NCBI GenBank assembly: GCA_037178625.1
Contig: CM074132.1
Span: 2,046,001-2,110,000, forward strand
Origin: Skeletonema tropicum
Lineage: Eukaryota; Bacillariophyta; Thalassiosirophyceae; Thalassiosirales; Thalassiosiraceae
Length of the DNA stretch: 64,000 nt
Direction: 5' to 3'
The notes under the pieces are model-generated. The model was not told the DNA's origin. It worked only from the letters and a program-made list of their open reading frames with translations, and ran no database searches. Positions 32,841 through 43,806 of the stretch are shown here, piece after piece. Position 1 is the stretch's first letter. Each line of letters begins with the position of its first letter. The translations under genes were made by a program, and so were the position numbers.

Positions 32841-33718
32841 ATGAACTTAGGGAAGGAATTCGCAGCCGCAGGCCCCGGCTGTGCCGTAGCTAATGGACTT
32901 TTGAATAGCTTTGAGACCACAAAAGTAAAGTTGCAATTGCATAATCAATCCGAAGCCAGTTTACGAGACGCCAACAACACGTGGAGTCATGATGCAAATC
33001 GCTCGTGAGGAAGGGATCATTCCGTGGCCTAATGACACCCGGTCTTTCAGCGAGCCTCACACGATCTATGCTCTATGGAAGCTATCGTGTCGGTCTATAT
33101 TCTACTACAAAAGAGTGGCTGAGTGGAGATGGTAGAGATAGCCTGTCACATCGTATGCTCAGTGGTATGTTTACCGGTGGTGTTGGTTCGATGATATCTT
33201 GTCCTCTTGACGTCGTTCGAACACGAATGCAGGCAGATGCTGGAGTTGTACGCAATGGAAAGTATATCACTGGGTTGAAGAGGGGCGAACCAGTTAGATA
33301 TCGCGGGATGACCTCGGCCTTATTTACTATATTCAAAGAAGAGGGGTTAAGAAAAGGATTGTATCGCGGTGCTTCAGTGACGGTACTTCGTGCATCCCTT
33401 CTCAATGGTGCTCAGCTGGCAAGCTACGATACTCTGAAGCGTTCATTCGACTGGAATGAAGGGCCAGCTCTTCATTTTGTTTGTGGCTTCGCCAGTGGTG
33501 TGATTGCCCAAACAGTTGTCATGCCGGTCGACACGATAAAGTCGCAAATGATGCTTGGGAGTGGTTGGAAAGATGTCTTCGTTACACTGAAGAGGAATGG
33601 CCCCTTCTATTTATACCGTGGCTTGGCTCCAGCGTGTGCAGGTCAAGGGTTGATAATGGTGCTACAAATGCCACTAATTGAGGAATTTCGAAGATTGCTG
33701 GGGATAAAGGCAATATAA
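32841..33718 (+). CDS. Mitochondrial carrier family protein, frame breaks in the first repeat
   Basis: ATG 32841 opens NLGKEFAAAGPGCAVANGLL and SFETTKVKLQLHNQ, the first carrier repeat. This continues as GVMMQIAREEG in a second frame (about 32983) and as RGLMTPGLSASLTRSMLYGS in a third (about 33020 on). The second repeat has PLDVVRTRMQ, the third PVDTIKSQMM; six hydrophobic segments fit the solute-carrier fold of the inner mitochondrial membrane. The first repeat has SFETTK instead of the usual P-x-(D/E)-x-x-(K/R), so it lacks the kink proline. Two one-base breaks within 40 bp could be base errors or mark unrecognised splicing. Substrate cannot be assigned; oxodicarboxylate/uncoupling-type carriers share the RGLMTPGL layout. 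Confidence 0.75.
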
Positions 33719-34027
33719 ATATAAACAATTTGATAGCTGCATTATCTCCCAAAATATTAGGAGTATCTTCATCTTCATAGAATGAAGAAAATTTAGAAAA
33801 AGAGTGTTGTTGGTTGTCCGACGAGGCATTTTTGGTGAGAAAACGAGTCACCAACGCGTTTGCTTTGCTCTTCCTTCGCAGAATTTTTTTCACTACCGTT
33901 CCCTCAAATCAACTCATCTACATCATGATTGGAATTAAGTCTTGGTGGCCTCCTCACCAACAACCAAGTAGGTCCTCATTCAACGTCTCCTCCCTAATCA
34001 CAATAATAGTACGAATAACAAGATCAC
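33719..34027. other. Intergenic region
   Basis: Short AT-rich spacer between two same-strand genes. It probably contains the 3' end of the carrier transcript and the promoter of the next gene; nothing specific is seen. Confidence 0.4.
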
Positions 34028-36584
34028 ATGCCTCGTATTCACGGTCAAAATCTGCAGCGCGGCTCCTCGCACTCACGTCGCGCCGGGATGGCATCGGGCG
34101 ACAAGCAACGGTCACACAGCGGGGCCAAGACAACAAACAATGCGGACATCATGGACTTTGACGACTTTGACTACTTCAGCTATGATGACGAATCAAGTCC
34201 AAAACATGAAATTCCCTCCTCTGATGGTCACTCCAAGCAACAGCAGCAGCGCCGTCGAACAAAAACAAAGCAACCAAAATTGACGCTAGAAGATACTTCC
34301 TCCGAAGAAGACGAGGAAGAGCTCCCTGAACCATCCTATAAATCGTCCAATAGCAAGTCGTCCACCACGAGGAAGAAACTCACATCCAAAACGAAGAAGT
34401 CTGCCAAAGCTAGCATTGATCCCAAGCGTTTCACGCCCACTGTGTCTTCACCCAAAATTACGCTGTCGAGTGTAGCCAAGAGAGACTCCAGTGTGCGACC
34501 ACCACCAACGAATAACAACAAGAATGCGTCATCTCAAAGAGGTGCTTCCAAAAAGGAGCCGATTGGGAAACCTATCAAATCATCCGTGTCTAGAGGAAAG
34601 AAGAGTAGGAATAATGAAAATTGTGACAATGACGCGGAACAATTGGATGAGGGAAGGCAGAGGGCGAGTCGATCACGGAAGAAGAAGGCTGCTTCTGCTA
34701 ATACTACTTTATCGGTCAAGCAGCAGCAGAATGTTTCATTTTCAAGTGATACCAAGGGAAATGGTGACGATAGGGAATCATCAGTGATGAATGGCAAAGA
34801 AGTAGTCGATATCACCCCCGATACTACCTCGATCAAAGAAGGTCATTCTACCCATATCCAAGTCTTACCACTGCGAGCTATAGCCATTGACAACCGTGTA
34901 CTGCCAACATTTACGGCAGACTCTGCATCACAAAAGTCATTCTTTGAAAAGCTTGCCAGGATTTCTTGGAGGGAATGATGCAAAAGGGAGCGTTGCAGCC
35001 CCAATATCCACGACGTAAAAGTGCAACTGATGTAGAAGGGACGTCGATCATTGCCTCGTTAGTCCATGGCACATCCTCTTCAAGAATCGATGGAAAAGGA
35101 ATAGCAGGGGCAAGGGTTGAGCAATCAGTTGTACCACGTGCCTCATTTCTGCTGGAAGAAGCATCTGGAGGAAGGGTGGCTAAAAGTGAAAGGAATGAAT
35201 GGCTATCTCAATTTCTCACTCCAATCAATCATGGCCTGGTGAGTGCGGTTAGGAATGATAGATATGTGGAGCCAGGGTTTAGTGCACAAGATAGTTGGAA
35301 ATATTTTGGTGATTTAGGTAAGATTAAGACTCGTTTGGTAGTGTGAATTGGAGATGCCATGATGTATGTCGTCGGCTAACACTCGTACTCATGCCTTCTC
35401 ACAATACTTCTGAAGTCGACGCAATCGAATACAAGCTATCCAACACAACTGCCAATTCCCAACAAAGCTCTAGACCAAAATATCCATGCACCATCACACT
35501 CTTTACTACAGATTCTACGTTCTTTGCTGATACTGACCCAGCTTCTCACTCACAAGGTTTGGAGGACTTTTGGAACCGTATTTCGCCAGCCTTTCAAAAC
35601 AATGCGATTGCAGCCGTGTCAATAGTGATTGTTGGGACAAAGTGCGATGACATAAATGTTGATCCTACACAAATGTCGAGTGATGACTTTCGTCGTTCTA
35701 TCCAATGCATCAATGAGATTCGGCGCAATATCAATGAGCTGTCTCAATCTATGAAGTCTTCTTCTGAATGGATCTTTGATGAATGGAATGGGAAGCAACT
35801 TGTCAATCTCCAGCTTGAGTACATTGAAGGCACGAACATTTCATTTCAGACATTGCAACAGAAATGTGTGCAAGGCTCCTTCTATGAAACATATCCAAAT
35901 GCTCATGGTAGGTTGAGTTTTGATCTTCCCGAGACAATTGAGGGTATAATGTGCAGCATTTCATTGGATTTGCAGTACAGCACTCTCCCTCACTCCATCG
36001 ATTCGAATGAAACTTTGAGTCTCGTGACGGACATGGAGCGCATCTCTGCGTTGTCATCGTCGAATGTTGAGGTAATTCAATCTATACCACTCTCCAATGT
36101 GGATTCTTCCATGATCTATGGCATCCCTATGACTGCGAGAGCAGCAATAGATGATGATTTGTCTCGATACAATGAAATGAAGATGCTGAACAGGCAGATG
36201 ATGAAATATTTATCAAGTAATGATATTGGACTTGTCCTACGTGTGCGTTTCGAGGAAGATGATGGCCATGATGACGATCATCCGCGCAGTAGAGAAGAAT
36301 TGTTTCTCCTCGTGTGTGAACAGGCCGTGGAAAAGCCCTACGTTCCTAACAATGACTCAGGGTACGATCGTTCGGAGGCATTGGGAGTGACGGTCGCTAC
36401 TAAACACAAATCATCCTGCGGAATGCTGTTTCGGTACTCCACTTCCAGGCAAATGCTTCGCTTTGTAAATGAGGAAGAAATTGAGGAAGATGAAAACACG
36501 GCTGAGGAACTTCAATACCAGGACTATATTGAGAGATCTATCGAGATGCTTGCAACAACCGGACTCAATCCTCTATTACTATGA
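34028..36584 (+). CDS. Unrecognised Ser/Lys-rich protein, two exons and one frame break
   Basis: Three consecutive frames read as one gene. Frame one (34028-34978) is a disordered Ser/Lys/Asn-rich region with basic clusters that could be nuclear signals. Frame two (to 35317) begins near 34960 without a visible intron, so a one-base indel is likely. A 98-bp intron (35318-35415; donor GTAAGA, branch-like CTAAC, acceptor TGAAG) then joins GDL to VDAIEYKLSN of frame three, which ends at 36584 and gives a globular, acidic C-terminal part of about 390 residues. Total about 820 residues. I recognise no family. The phase of the proposed intron fits exactly, which supports the join. Confidence 0.6.
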
Positions 36585-36670
36585 TCTCTATTGCTATGAT
36601 CTCTATTCCTGGGATAACAATCGTTTTCCACATTAAAATTTTAGTCGGCATACAGTATAATTGGTCTGTT

Positions 36671-38323
36671 TCATTGCATCTTGTTGCGTGTTGTAGTACT
36701 TATACGCTTCACAAGCTTCTTGAATTCCTTCTCACTCATTTCGGCATAACTTACACCCGAAAAATCATTTATGTTTGACTCTGTTTTACGAATGCTTTCA
36801 CTCAATGCATCATTCTCTATTGATTTGCTCCGGTGAAAGATCTCCTCCTGTTGCACTAGCTTGGATCGTCGTCTAGTTTGCTCAATTAGCCGCACACTGG
36901 ACTTCCGCTGATCTTCACGACTCTGTGATGAGGATGAGGACTGCTGTGGCCTTTCTTTCTTGGGTGCTTTGCTTTCCACTGCAGCGCTCGTGTCAATTGC
37001 TCCAAGATATTGGATCTCTTCTTTCCTTGCAGCAGCATCCTTTTCCTCCCTCGCCTTCCGCTTCATCTCTTCTTGCTCAGTTGCTCGCTTCAAAGCTTGA
37101 TCGTGAGACTCCTTGGCCTTCTGCCAATCGATAAACTTCAATTCTCTACCCTTATCCTTTTCGGCGTCTTTGTTCAAGAATTTATTAGGCGTGGCATTCT
37201 GCTGGGCTCTCTCCAAAGCCTGTTCGTGAGCCTCCTTTGCCATCACCCACGATCGCTTAGCATCTCCGAGCTCCGGCTTTCCAGTAATGTCACGCATCGT
37301 ATCGGCTTCCAATTGCATTTTAGCCTCAAATCGTTTCTGGTCTCTCCGCTTTACCCACTCTTCTTGCCTCGTATAAAGAGTCGGAGGCTTCATATCACCA
37401 AAGATCTCTTCCTCTTGACTAGATTCGACCGAGTAAGATTCAAAGTCGTGGACGCTCTCGTAAATCTTATTCTTCAGGCGATCGATAATATTTTTGGCAT
37501 CCTCCCCAGCATCTTCGGTAATGAGCCTGTAAAAAATGGCATTTAGATCTATGTCTACAATATCATTGAGAATAGCAAGGCGCTGAGTCTTTTCGTGCTT
37601 CAGTTTGGACTCCAATTGAGATATCTGCTGAGTAAGAATCGATGGATCTTCCACTCTATCACCTTCACCTTGCACAATACTCACGTCGTCGCCCAATGAC
37701 CCTTCTTTGAGGAGGATTTTATTCACTTCGTCAAGAAGATTGCGCTTCAAAAGATTCTTCTTGGCCCGAATCTGCCTTGCGTGCTCTGCGTGCTCCTCAT
37801 CTTCGTGGCAGTGAAATGACATTTCATTCTTTACAGATGCAACTGACGTGACAACTGAGGCCGTGTCCTCATTGTTCAATCTAATGAGCCTGTCCACAGA
37901 GCCGATTTTCTGCTCGAATGACTTTGTCATGGCGAGCGGGTTATTGCGGACGGGAGTATTACCGGGCAGAGGAAGGGCTTTGAAGGATGACACTTTTAAT
38001 TCTTCTCGGGGTTTCGAGTTCACCCTATGCTCAGATCGTTTCGCAACATTCATGGAAGATGGATCGAAGTTTGATACCTTCTTCGGAGTGCGTTCTGCGT
38101 TTGTTTGCAACGTTTTTACATTTTGGAGCAGTTCGTTTAGACGAGCCTTAGCAGCCTGTTCGGATTCTAATTCATCTTTTGAGGAAGTGGCAATGCTGAA
38201 GATGTCCTTCCCGTGCGTATACTCTTCCATCTGTTGAGAATGGGCCGCAGCATTGGTCAGAAGCTCTCGGCCTTGGGCAATGATGGAGTTGGAGTTGGAC
38301 GTTCCGTCCTCATCGAAAGCCAT
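36671..38323 (-). CDS. Coiled-coil protein of unknown function
   Basis: 550 residues from ATG 38323 (MAFDEDGTSN, better context than the in-frame ATG at 38383, which would add 20 residues). Long charged helices, with coiled coils at about 55-85, 200-290 and 390-460. Two internal repeats, SWVMAKEAHEQALERAQQ and DWQKAKESHDQALKRATE, begin about 45 residues apart. The segment PPTLYTRQEEWVKRRDQKRF resembles short conserved boxes of cytoskeletal or centriolar proteins, but I cannot assign a family. Its 3' end lies 86 bp from the convergent gene ending at 36584. Confidence 0.75.
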   Translation of the reverse strand: MAFDEDGTSNSNSIIAQGRELLTNAAAHSQQMEEYTHGKDIFSIATSSKDELESEQAAKARLNELLQNVKTLQTNAERTPKKVSNFDPSSMNVAKRSEHRVNSKPREELKVSSFKALPLPGNTPVRNNPLAMTKSFEQKIGSVDRLIRLNNEDTASVVTSVASVKNEMSFHCHEDEEHAEHARQIRAKKNLLKRNLLDEVNKILLKEGSLGDDVSIVQGEGDRVEDPSILTQQISQLESKLKHEKTQRLAILNDIVDIDLNAIFYRLITEDAGEDAKNIIDRLKNKIYESVHDFESYSVESSQEEEIFGDMKPPTLYTRQEEWVKRRDQKRFEAKMQLEADTMRDITGKPELGDAKRSWVMAKEAHEQALERAQQNATPNKFLNKDAEKDKGRELKFIDWQKAKESHDQALKRATEQEEMKRKAREEKDAAARKEEIQYLGAIDTSAAVESKAPKKERPQQSSSSSQSREDQRKSSVRLIEQTRRRSKLVQQEEIFHRSKSIENDALSESIRKTESNINDFSGVSYAEMSEKEFKKLVKRISTTTRNKMQ

Positions 38324-38739
38324 GATGAGAAGTTGCTTTCTTCCTTCTGGATTGTTGTAGGATATCGAATATTCGATATTCATATAATTTAAAATAATTC
38401 ATTTTAAGTTGGTTCTGGTGGTAAAGATTCAGATGATAGGCTCTTACAATGGTACAGCTCAGAGAGCTCTTCCACGGATGAAAGATGATATGTGCGCAGG
38501 CCAATGAGACAGGCATCTTGATTCGAGTGCCGTTCGCTTACTTGTCCTGCTCGCTCGCTTCAACTTCCAACTTCCAACTTCCAACCCACCTCCACGAAGA
38601 ACAACCACAACCACAACCCAACTAACCATGATGAAGAGTAAGAAGTAGTAGTGGCGGCACCTCATCACAAGTAGACAGAGAATAATCGATCTTAGTAATG
38701 GCCACTTAACATCGGTTCGTTATTGCCCAGCTTCAAATT
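38324..38739. other. Divergent intergenic region
   Basis: Short spacer between the coiled-coil gene (minus) and phosphoglycerate mutase (plus); contains a run of CAACTTCCAACTTCCAAC-type short tandem repeats near 38560. Presumed bidirectional promoter region. Confidence 0.4.
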
Positions 38740-40707
38740 ATGCATAATCAGATCTACAGGAGTGCTGCGGTAAAATCCCTCCAGTGCCGTCCTTCAAAAA
38801 TAAAATCATCAACTCCATTATGTTGTTGTCGCCGACAACTTTCTACCAAGCGACCTCCTCCTCCTCCATCTGTTACCTCCCAATCTTCCAATGATAATTT
38901 CACCGAGCCCAATCCACTACTCAAAAAATCAAACGCGGCGCAAGAATACGAAGCGCGTCACGTAACAGGTTTATTCGGTTTCAATACACACGACGGTCCC
39001 GTCCCAATCAAATCGGTTCGTAAAGCCGCCGCTGCTGCTGCAAAATTGAAACAACATCTCTCTCGAGGCGATAAAAACCAGTCCTTAATTGATCCAACAA
39101 CATTCCATATAGCTTCTGTCGCTGCAAAATTAAAACAACGCTCACGAGAAGATGACGAAAGTCCTTCCTTGATTGATCCTTTCTACACTCCTCAGCAGCC
39201 GGATCAAACTCATTTAATTCAAGGTGGGACACCGTATGATAATAATGTGGGACCAGCCTATAAACTCACCGATTATGGTGAATCATCCGTGTACACATTA
39301 ATTCTCCTCCGTCATGGTGAAAGTGAATGGAATGTACGGAACCTGAACACAGGATGGACGGATGTCAATTTAACGAAACGGGGGGAGGATGAGGCACATG
39401 CTGCGGGAAGGTTGTTGGCCGAGAATGAGATTGAGATTGATCATGCTTTTACTAGCGTTTTGAAGAGGGCGAGTTTCACGTTGGATAAGTGTTTACAAGT
39501 TGCAGGGCAGCAGTAAGTTTTTGTGTTTGCTTATATATGTATTGTTGCAGACTGATGAATGTATTGCTGTTGATAATATGATGGGTTTGCTAATCAGCTC
39601 AAACTTCTTTTGATGTGACGAATAATCCATAGTTGGGTGCCAATTACTAAAACATGGAGGCTCAATGAACGTCACTATGGGGCATTGCAGGGCTACAACA
39701 AAGATACAGCGTTCGAGGATCTCAATCTGGACCAGGAATTATATATGGAAATGAGACGATCGTACGGTACTCCTCCGCCAAGGATGGAGGATGATCACCC
39801 CTGCTGGCATGGAAATGATCGAAGATATAGTAAACTAACAGAGGAGCAACTAGATAAAACCAGAGCGGAAAGCTTGAAGGACGCAGCAGAGAGAATCATG
39901 CCGTTCTTCAACAGTGTAATTGTCCCTTCATTGAGAGAGGGTAACCGTTGCTTGGTGGTCTCACACGCCAATACAATCCGTACCTTAATAAAACAAATTG
40001 ACGGCATATCTGATGAGGATATCAAGCAGCTCTCCATTCCGACGGGTATTCCGCTGATTTATCGTCTCGACGAAAATATGAAGCCCGTCGATCCCAACCA
40101 CGAGTTAGAATTCAAATATTTGGTTCAACCAAAGGGTTACACCTGGGCAACAAGCACAACTCTAGGATTTCATGGAGTGTACCTTGGTGATTTAGAGAGA
40201 TTACAGGATATTCAAAAGAAACGTGATGCAACAAACCGAGGTTGGCAGAGAGTTATCCTACGAAATATTGCCAAACAAGTCAACGAAGAAGATATCGCTG
40301 AAGATCACTTGTGTTACTACAATCACCATTTTCACTCAAAGGATATTGTCGAGACAAAGCATTTGTGGTACAAGCTCGTGCAAAAGATGAAGCATCCTGA
40401 GTTTGCAAACATGTTATTGCTTGTGCGAATGAAGGAGTACTTGGAGAGTATTTTGGCCTACCGAAAGCATCACCACGGGCAGGAGCACCATCGGAACAAG
40501 AATTATCGATACATTCCCCTGGCAAGTATAGAGAAGATTATAGAGGAAATCCATCTAGGCTCAGAAGGTGAAGTTGTGGATCCCTTCGTCAGTCTTGAAG
40601 ATCGTAAGGATAGAGAAGATAGGCACAAAAGATGGTTGGAGAGTTTGGCCAGATATTCGGAACAGTCTCTGGAAGATTCTCTGAAGCGATTGGAGATGCC
40701 TATTTAG
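38740..40707 (+). CDS. 2,3-bisphosphoglycerate-dependent phosphoglycerate mutase, probably mitochondrial, with C-terminal extension
   Basis: Two exons (38740-39512, 39633-40707) joined across a 120-bp intron with GTAAGT donor and CATAG acceptor; the join gives H-WVPITKTWRLNERHYG. LILLRHGESEWN carries the phosphohistidine, LNERHYG the catalytic Glu, RRSYGTPPP the substrate loop and VVSHANTIRTL the second His. The enzyme interconverts 3- and 2-phosphoglycerate in glycolysis. The first ~180 residues are non-catalytic; the Arg/Ser-rich start (RRQLSTKR) resembles a mitochondrial presequence, in keeping with the mitochondrial lower glycolysis of diatoms. About 170 residues beyond the normal dPGM end (HSKDIVETKHLW on) are an extension of unknown role. 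Confidence 0.9.
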
Positions 40708-41502
40708 TGGTAAGCACAAATTATGTAGTTGCTATTTATTCTGTCGGTGAAGTAAAACTGATATTGTAGCAAGAAGAAGTAGTAATCTATCCAAGATTCA
40801 AGTAGACCTGCGTCATCAGCACCTGAAGCATCAGCACCTAGTGGTGTTGGTGTGTGGGGTTGGTGTGTGGGGTTGGGTGTAGGGGGAAGGGGGCCCGTTC
40901 AAAATGCATGCTCGGGGGTCGGACTGAAATGAAGGTCTAACCCAGCTCGTCGCCACGGCGGTCGAAGAGAAACTCATCAACCTGCCGTTCATCTCGCGTT
41001 TGTCCAAGCATGTTTTTGCTCGTCATCACGGGTGTGCGTGGTTTCTAAATTGAGAAGATCTCATATTTAGGAAATGTACTGTATAGAGATTCTATAAAAG
41101 TACAGTCATGGCTCATTTTAGTGCGCGTAAGATGATAACTCTGCTTCATGAGGGAACTAAAACTGTATTGAAGACGGTTGATGCTGCCAACTTTGTACTT
41201 TCTTTGATGGCAGAGGGCATGAAGAGGAGGTGCTTTTGATTGGTGGTGATGGCATGATTGATGAGGGTGACGGCTCAAATTGGTGGTTTTGTTTGTAAGT
41301 ACGTGGGGGGCGGGGGCGGGGGGGCTTTAGCACCATAGGATCTTCTGTCACACATGTGGGAGTCCTCTTCAGAGGGTCTCAGCACGTGTGCTGAGCTCCA
41401 AGTGACTCAGACACGCTATCCAAACATAAGTAAGTACATAGCTGTGGAGAAAATGACATTCAATGAGTCCACTGACTTTCTCATCAGCACGGCCATGGCA
41501 AC
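40708..41502. other. Intergenic region
   Basis: No convincing gene. Contains short GT-rich direct repeats (GTTGGTGTGTGGG, near 40850) and a G-rich run with short C breaks near 41310-41325. The small frames here have no domain. Confidence 0.5.
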
Positions 41503-42849
41503 ATGACAGAGTTCAGTCGCCGTCGGAAGATGGTTGCTTTTGTGGTGTTGGCAGTGGCATTAGTTTTAATAAAAATTCAGTCGATTCCTTCCAAATCGGC
41601 AGTGCAAGGCAGATTACTCGACACATCATATGAGAAAGTGCTGCAAATCGAGAAGACGGAGGAAGAGGTAGAACCGCTTGCTAAGGTTGGACCTTACATG
41701 AATAGATGGGATCGACGGTTCAAATCTTCAGCTGCTAGAGGCAAAGTCGGTGGCTATGTATTTTTTAAGCACATTCGTAAAGCGGGCGGTACAACTCTAA
41801 GAAGGTACTTACGTGACGTCTTTGAGTACCATGGGTGTAGCCGCAGTGAATCTATTTACGAACAAATGATGACAAACCAAACAAACCTCCAGCTACGCAA
41901 TAAATGTGACATACATTACGTGGAGCAAGAGTTTGAGCCGCTAGATTGGAAGTGCTCAGCTGTTGACCCACGGTGGCAAGAATCTCTGAACATTGCTGTG
42001 CTGCGACATCCAATTGAGAGGCACATGTCCGAATTTTTCTATTCCGGAGTGAAACACTCCACAAAAATCAAGGTATTCGGCTCCAAGAGACGAATGATCC
42101 AAAGAGAACAGCTCTTCTTCAATAAGACATACACAAAAACTCTGGCTCGGTTTATTCATGAAGAAGTGCCACATTGGATGGAACGTACCAAGAATTCTAG
42201 CACACTTTCTCGCCATTACAAAGATAACTTCCAACTGCGGGCCCTTGCAGGGTGTTCATCGGGACGATGTTTGGAAAAGAAATTAGCAGAACAGAGGACA
42301 GAAACGAAAAGTATTTATGATTTGCACCCATTCAATAACTCTTACGAGACTCCCAATCCAATGTGTACGCACTTTTTCCGAGAGAAGATCTCGCAACTGC
42401 TTGACGATTGCAGTTTCAATGTGAAAAAATGTAGTACTGGTTGTGATGGGCCATGCTTTTACCCAGCAATAGCGGATGGTATCTTAGAAACCAAAGACGT
42501 TAGACGCGCGATACGATCACTGAAGGCATTTGATGCGATTTTGCTGATGGAAAAGCTGAACGATCAAGACGAGTCAGCGTTTCTAAGTGATGTGATGGGA
42601 GTGCCTCGGAATGTAAGCTTCGCTCTAGACAACTCGAGGGGAATGAATGCCAGGGTGGTCAAGCAAAGCAAGCGAGAGGTAACTCATTTCTATCGAGATC
42701 TTTTGAATAGATTGAATCTCCAAAGTGTTTTGCTCCGTCTAGAGGAGGAGAACAAGCTGGAGATTGAATTGTATTATCGAGCTGTAAATCTTCATGATCA
42801 ACAAATGAGAGTGTGGAAAAAAGAAACTGGGTGGGGACGAGCTGAATAA
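41503..42849 (+). CDS. Type II membrane sulfotransferase, HS2ST-like
   Basis: 448 residues from ATG 41503. Anchor at about residues 9-27 (MVAFVVLAVALVLIKI). The lumenal domain has YVFFKHIRKAGGTTLRRYL at about 84 (PAPS 5'-loop) and LNIAVLRHPIERHMSEFFYS at about 162 (3'-phosphate site with conserved Arg and Ser). Many Cys residues and several N-x-S/T sites fit a Golgi enzyme. Expected to sulfate a polysaccharide; diatom surface glycans are sulfated, but the acceptor is not known. Short stem, unlike the other sulfotransferase in the window. Confidence 0.8.
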   Translation: MTEFSRRRKMVAFVVLAVALVLIKIQSIPSKSAVQGRLLDTSYEKVLQIEKTEEEVEPLAKVGPYMNRWDRRFKSSAARGKVGGYVFFKHIRKAGGTTLRRYLRDVFEYHGCSRSESIYEQMMTNQTNLQLRNKCDIHYVEQEFEPLDWKCSAVDPRWQESLNIAVLRHPIERHMSEFFYSGVKHSTKIKVFGSKRRMIQREQLFFNKTYTKTLARFIHEEVPHWMERTKNSSTLSRHYKDNFQLRALAGCSSGRCLEKKLAEQRTETKSIYDLHPFNNSYETPNPMCTHFFREKISQLLDDCSFNVKKCSTGCDGPCFYPAIADGILETKDVRRAIRSLKAFDAILLMEKLNDQDESAFLSDVMGVPRNVSFALDNSRGMNARVVKQSKREVTHFYRDLLNRLNLQSVLLRLEEENKLEIELYYRAVNLHDQQMRVWKKETGWGRAE

Positions 42850-42932
42850 TTCAGCTGCCTAATCTCTTTTGAATATATAACCGAAATTGATTGATAATAG
42901 TGATCGTTCTCTTTATTTACATCCAACAGATA

Positions 42933-43469
42933 TCACCATACACGACCACTATCAATCTGCACTCCACCACTAAGCTGGTCATTTTTCATGTACACGCTTG
43001 CCGCTACAATATAAAAAGCTGTATATCTGAAGTACTTCTTCAAATATTCCTTCGCCTCCTCATCCTGCTTTAATTCCTCGTGTTCATCGATAGCCCCATT
43101 CATATGTACTAACCACCGTTCAGCAGCGTCTGATGTAATTTGATAATTTGCGTGTCGACCTACTAATCGAGTATATTTTCCCTTCTTTTCTTTGTATAAT
43201 TCATCGCCTCCAAACGATTGTACTAAAAATCGGTATTGATTGTCAACGGCCTCTGACTTGGTTGAGCTAGCAAATATTCCCAAGAACCATGGGTTTTCTT
43301 TATCGGCGAAAACTTTGTCGTAGAATTTTGTCGCCAATGTGAGGAACCCATCCGGTCCTCCGATGCGTGTTAGTAGCGGTGGAGTGAGGGCAGTTGTAGC
43401 GAGTAGAGATTGCTCATATGTTACTCCAGAGAGTGACGCCGTTTTGTCACGAAGTTCATACTTGGACAT
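42933..43469 (-). CDS. Truncated haemoglobin (2/2 globin)
   Basis: 178 residues from ATG 43469. The globin core runs from about residue 35: IGGPDGFLTLATKFYDKVF (A/B helices with a Tyr at the B10-like position), FLVQSFGG, and LVGRHANYQITSDAAERWLVHM with the proximal His (F8), matching the truncated group of bacteria, plants and algae, closest to group II by the R-x-x-H and RW-x-x-HM pattern. Likely binds O2 or NO. The C-terminal ~25 residues are an extension. It is divergent from the gene at 43807. Confidence 0.85.
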   Translation of the reverse strand: MSKYELRDKTASLSGVTYEQSLLATTALTPPLLTRIGGPDGFLTLATKFYDKVFADKENPWFLGIFASSTKSEAVDNQYRFLVQSFGGDELYKEKKGKYTRLVGRHANYQITSDAAERWLVHMNGAIDEHEELKQDEEAKEYLKKYFRYTAFYIVAASVYMKNDQLSGGVQIDSGRVW

Positions 43470-43536
43470 GGTGATAAATGTGTTGTTTTTATTGAGGCGA
43501 ATAAGTATGTCGTGATGAAGGAGTCAGCAGCAGCAA

Positions 43537-43562
43537 CACACACACACTCTCTCTCTCTCTTA
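43537..43562. repeat. CA/CT microsatellite
   Basis: Run of CA followed by CT dinucleotides in the leader of the truncated haemoglobin gene. Confidence 0.8.
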
Positions 43563-43806
43563 AGAGAGGGTATTGTAGGCGACGCACAATGCTGAATGAT
43601 ACATACATATAGTAGCTTAGTCATTGCACGAGACGAAAGCTTCATCTTCAGGAAGTGGAAAGGAACCAGGCGCCAAAATTAGTACTAATTCCTACCTTTA
43701 GTGAAATCGTCCATTTTTTGATTTTCACTTGAAGGTTGGAGGCGTTGACACTTCTTCCGCTAGGAGTACTTCTTAGCTTGCATTCTACCATGACTGGCTC
43801 GATAGC

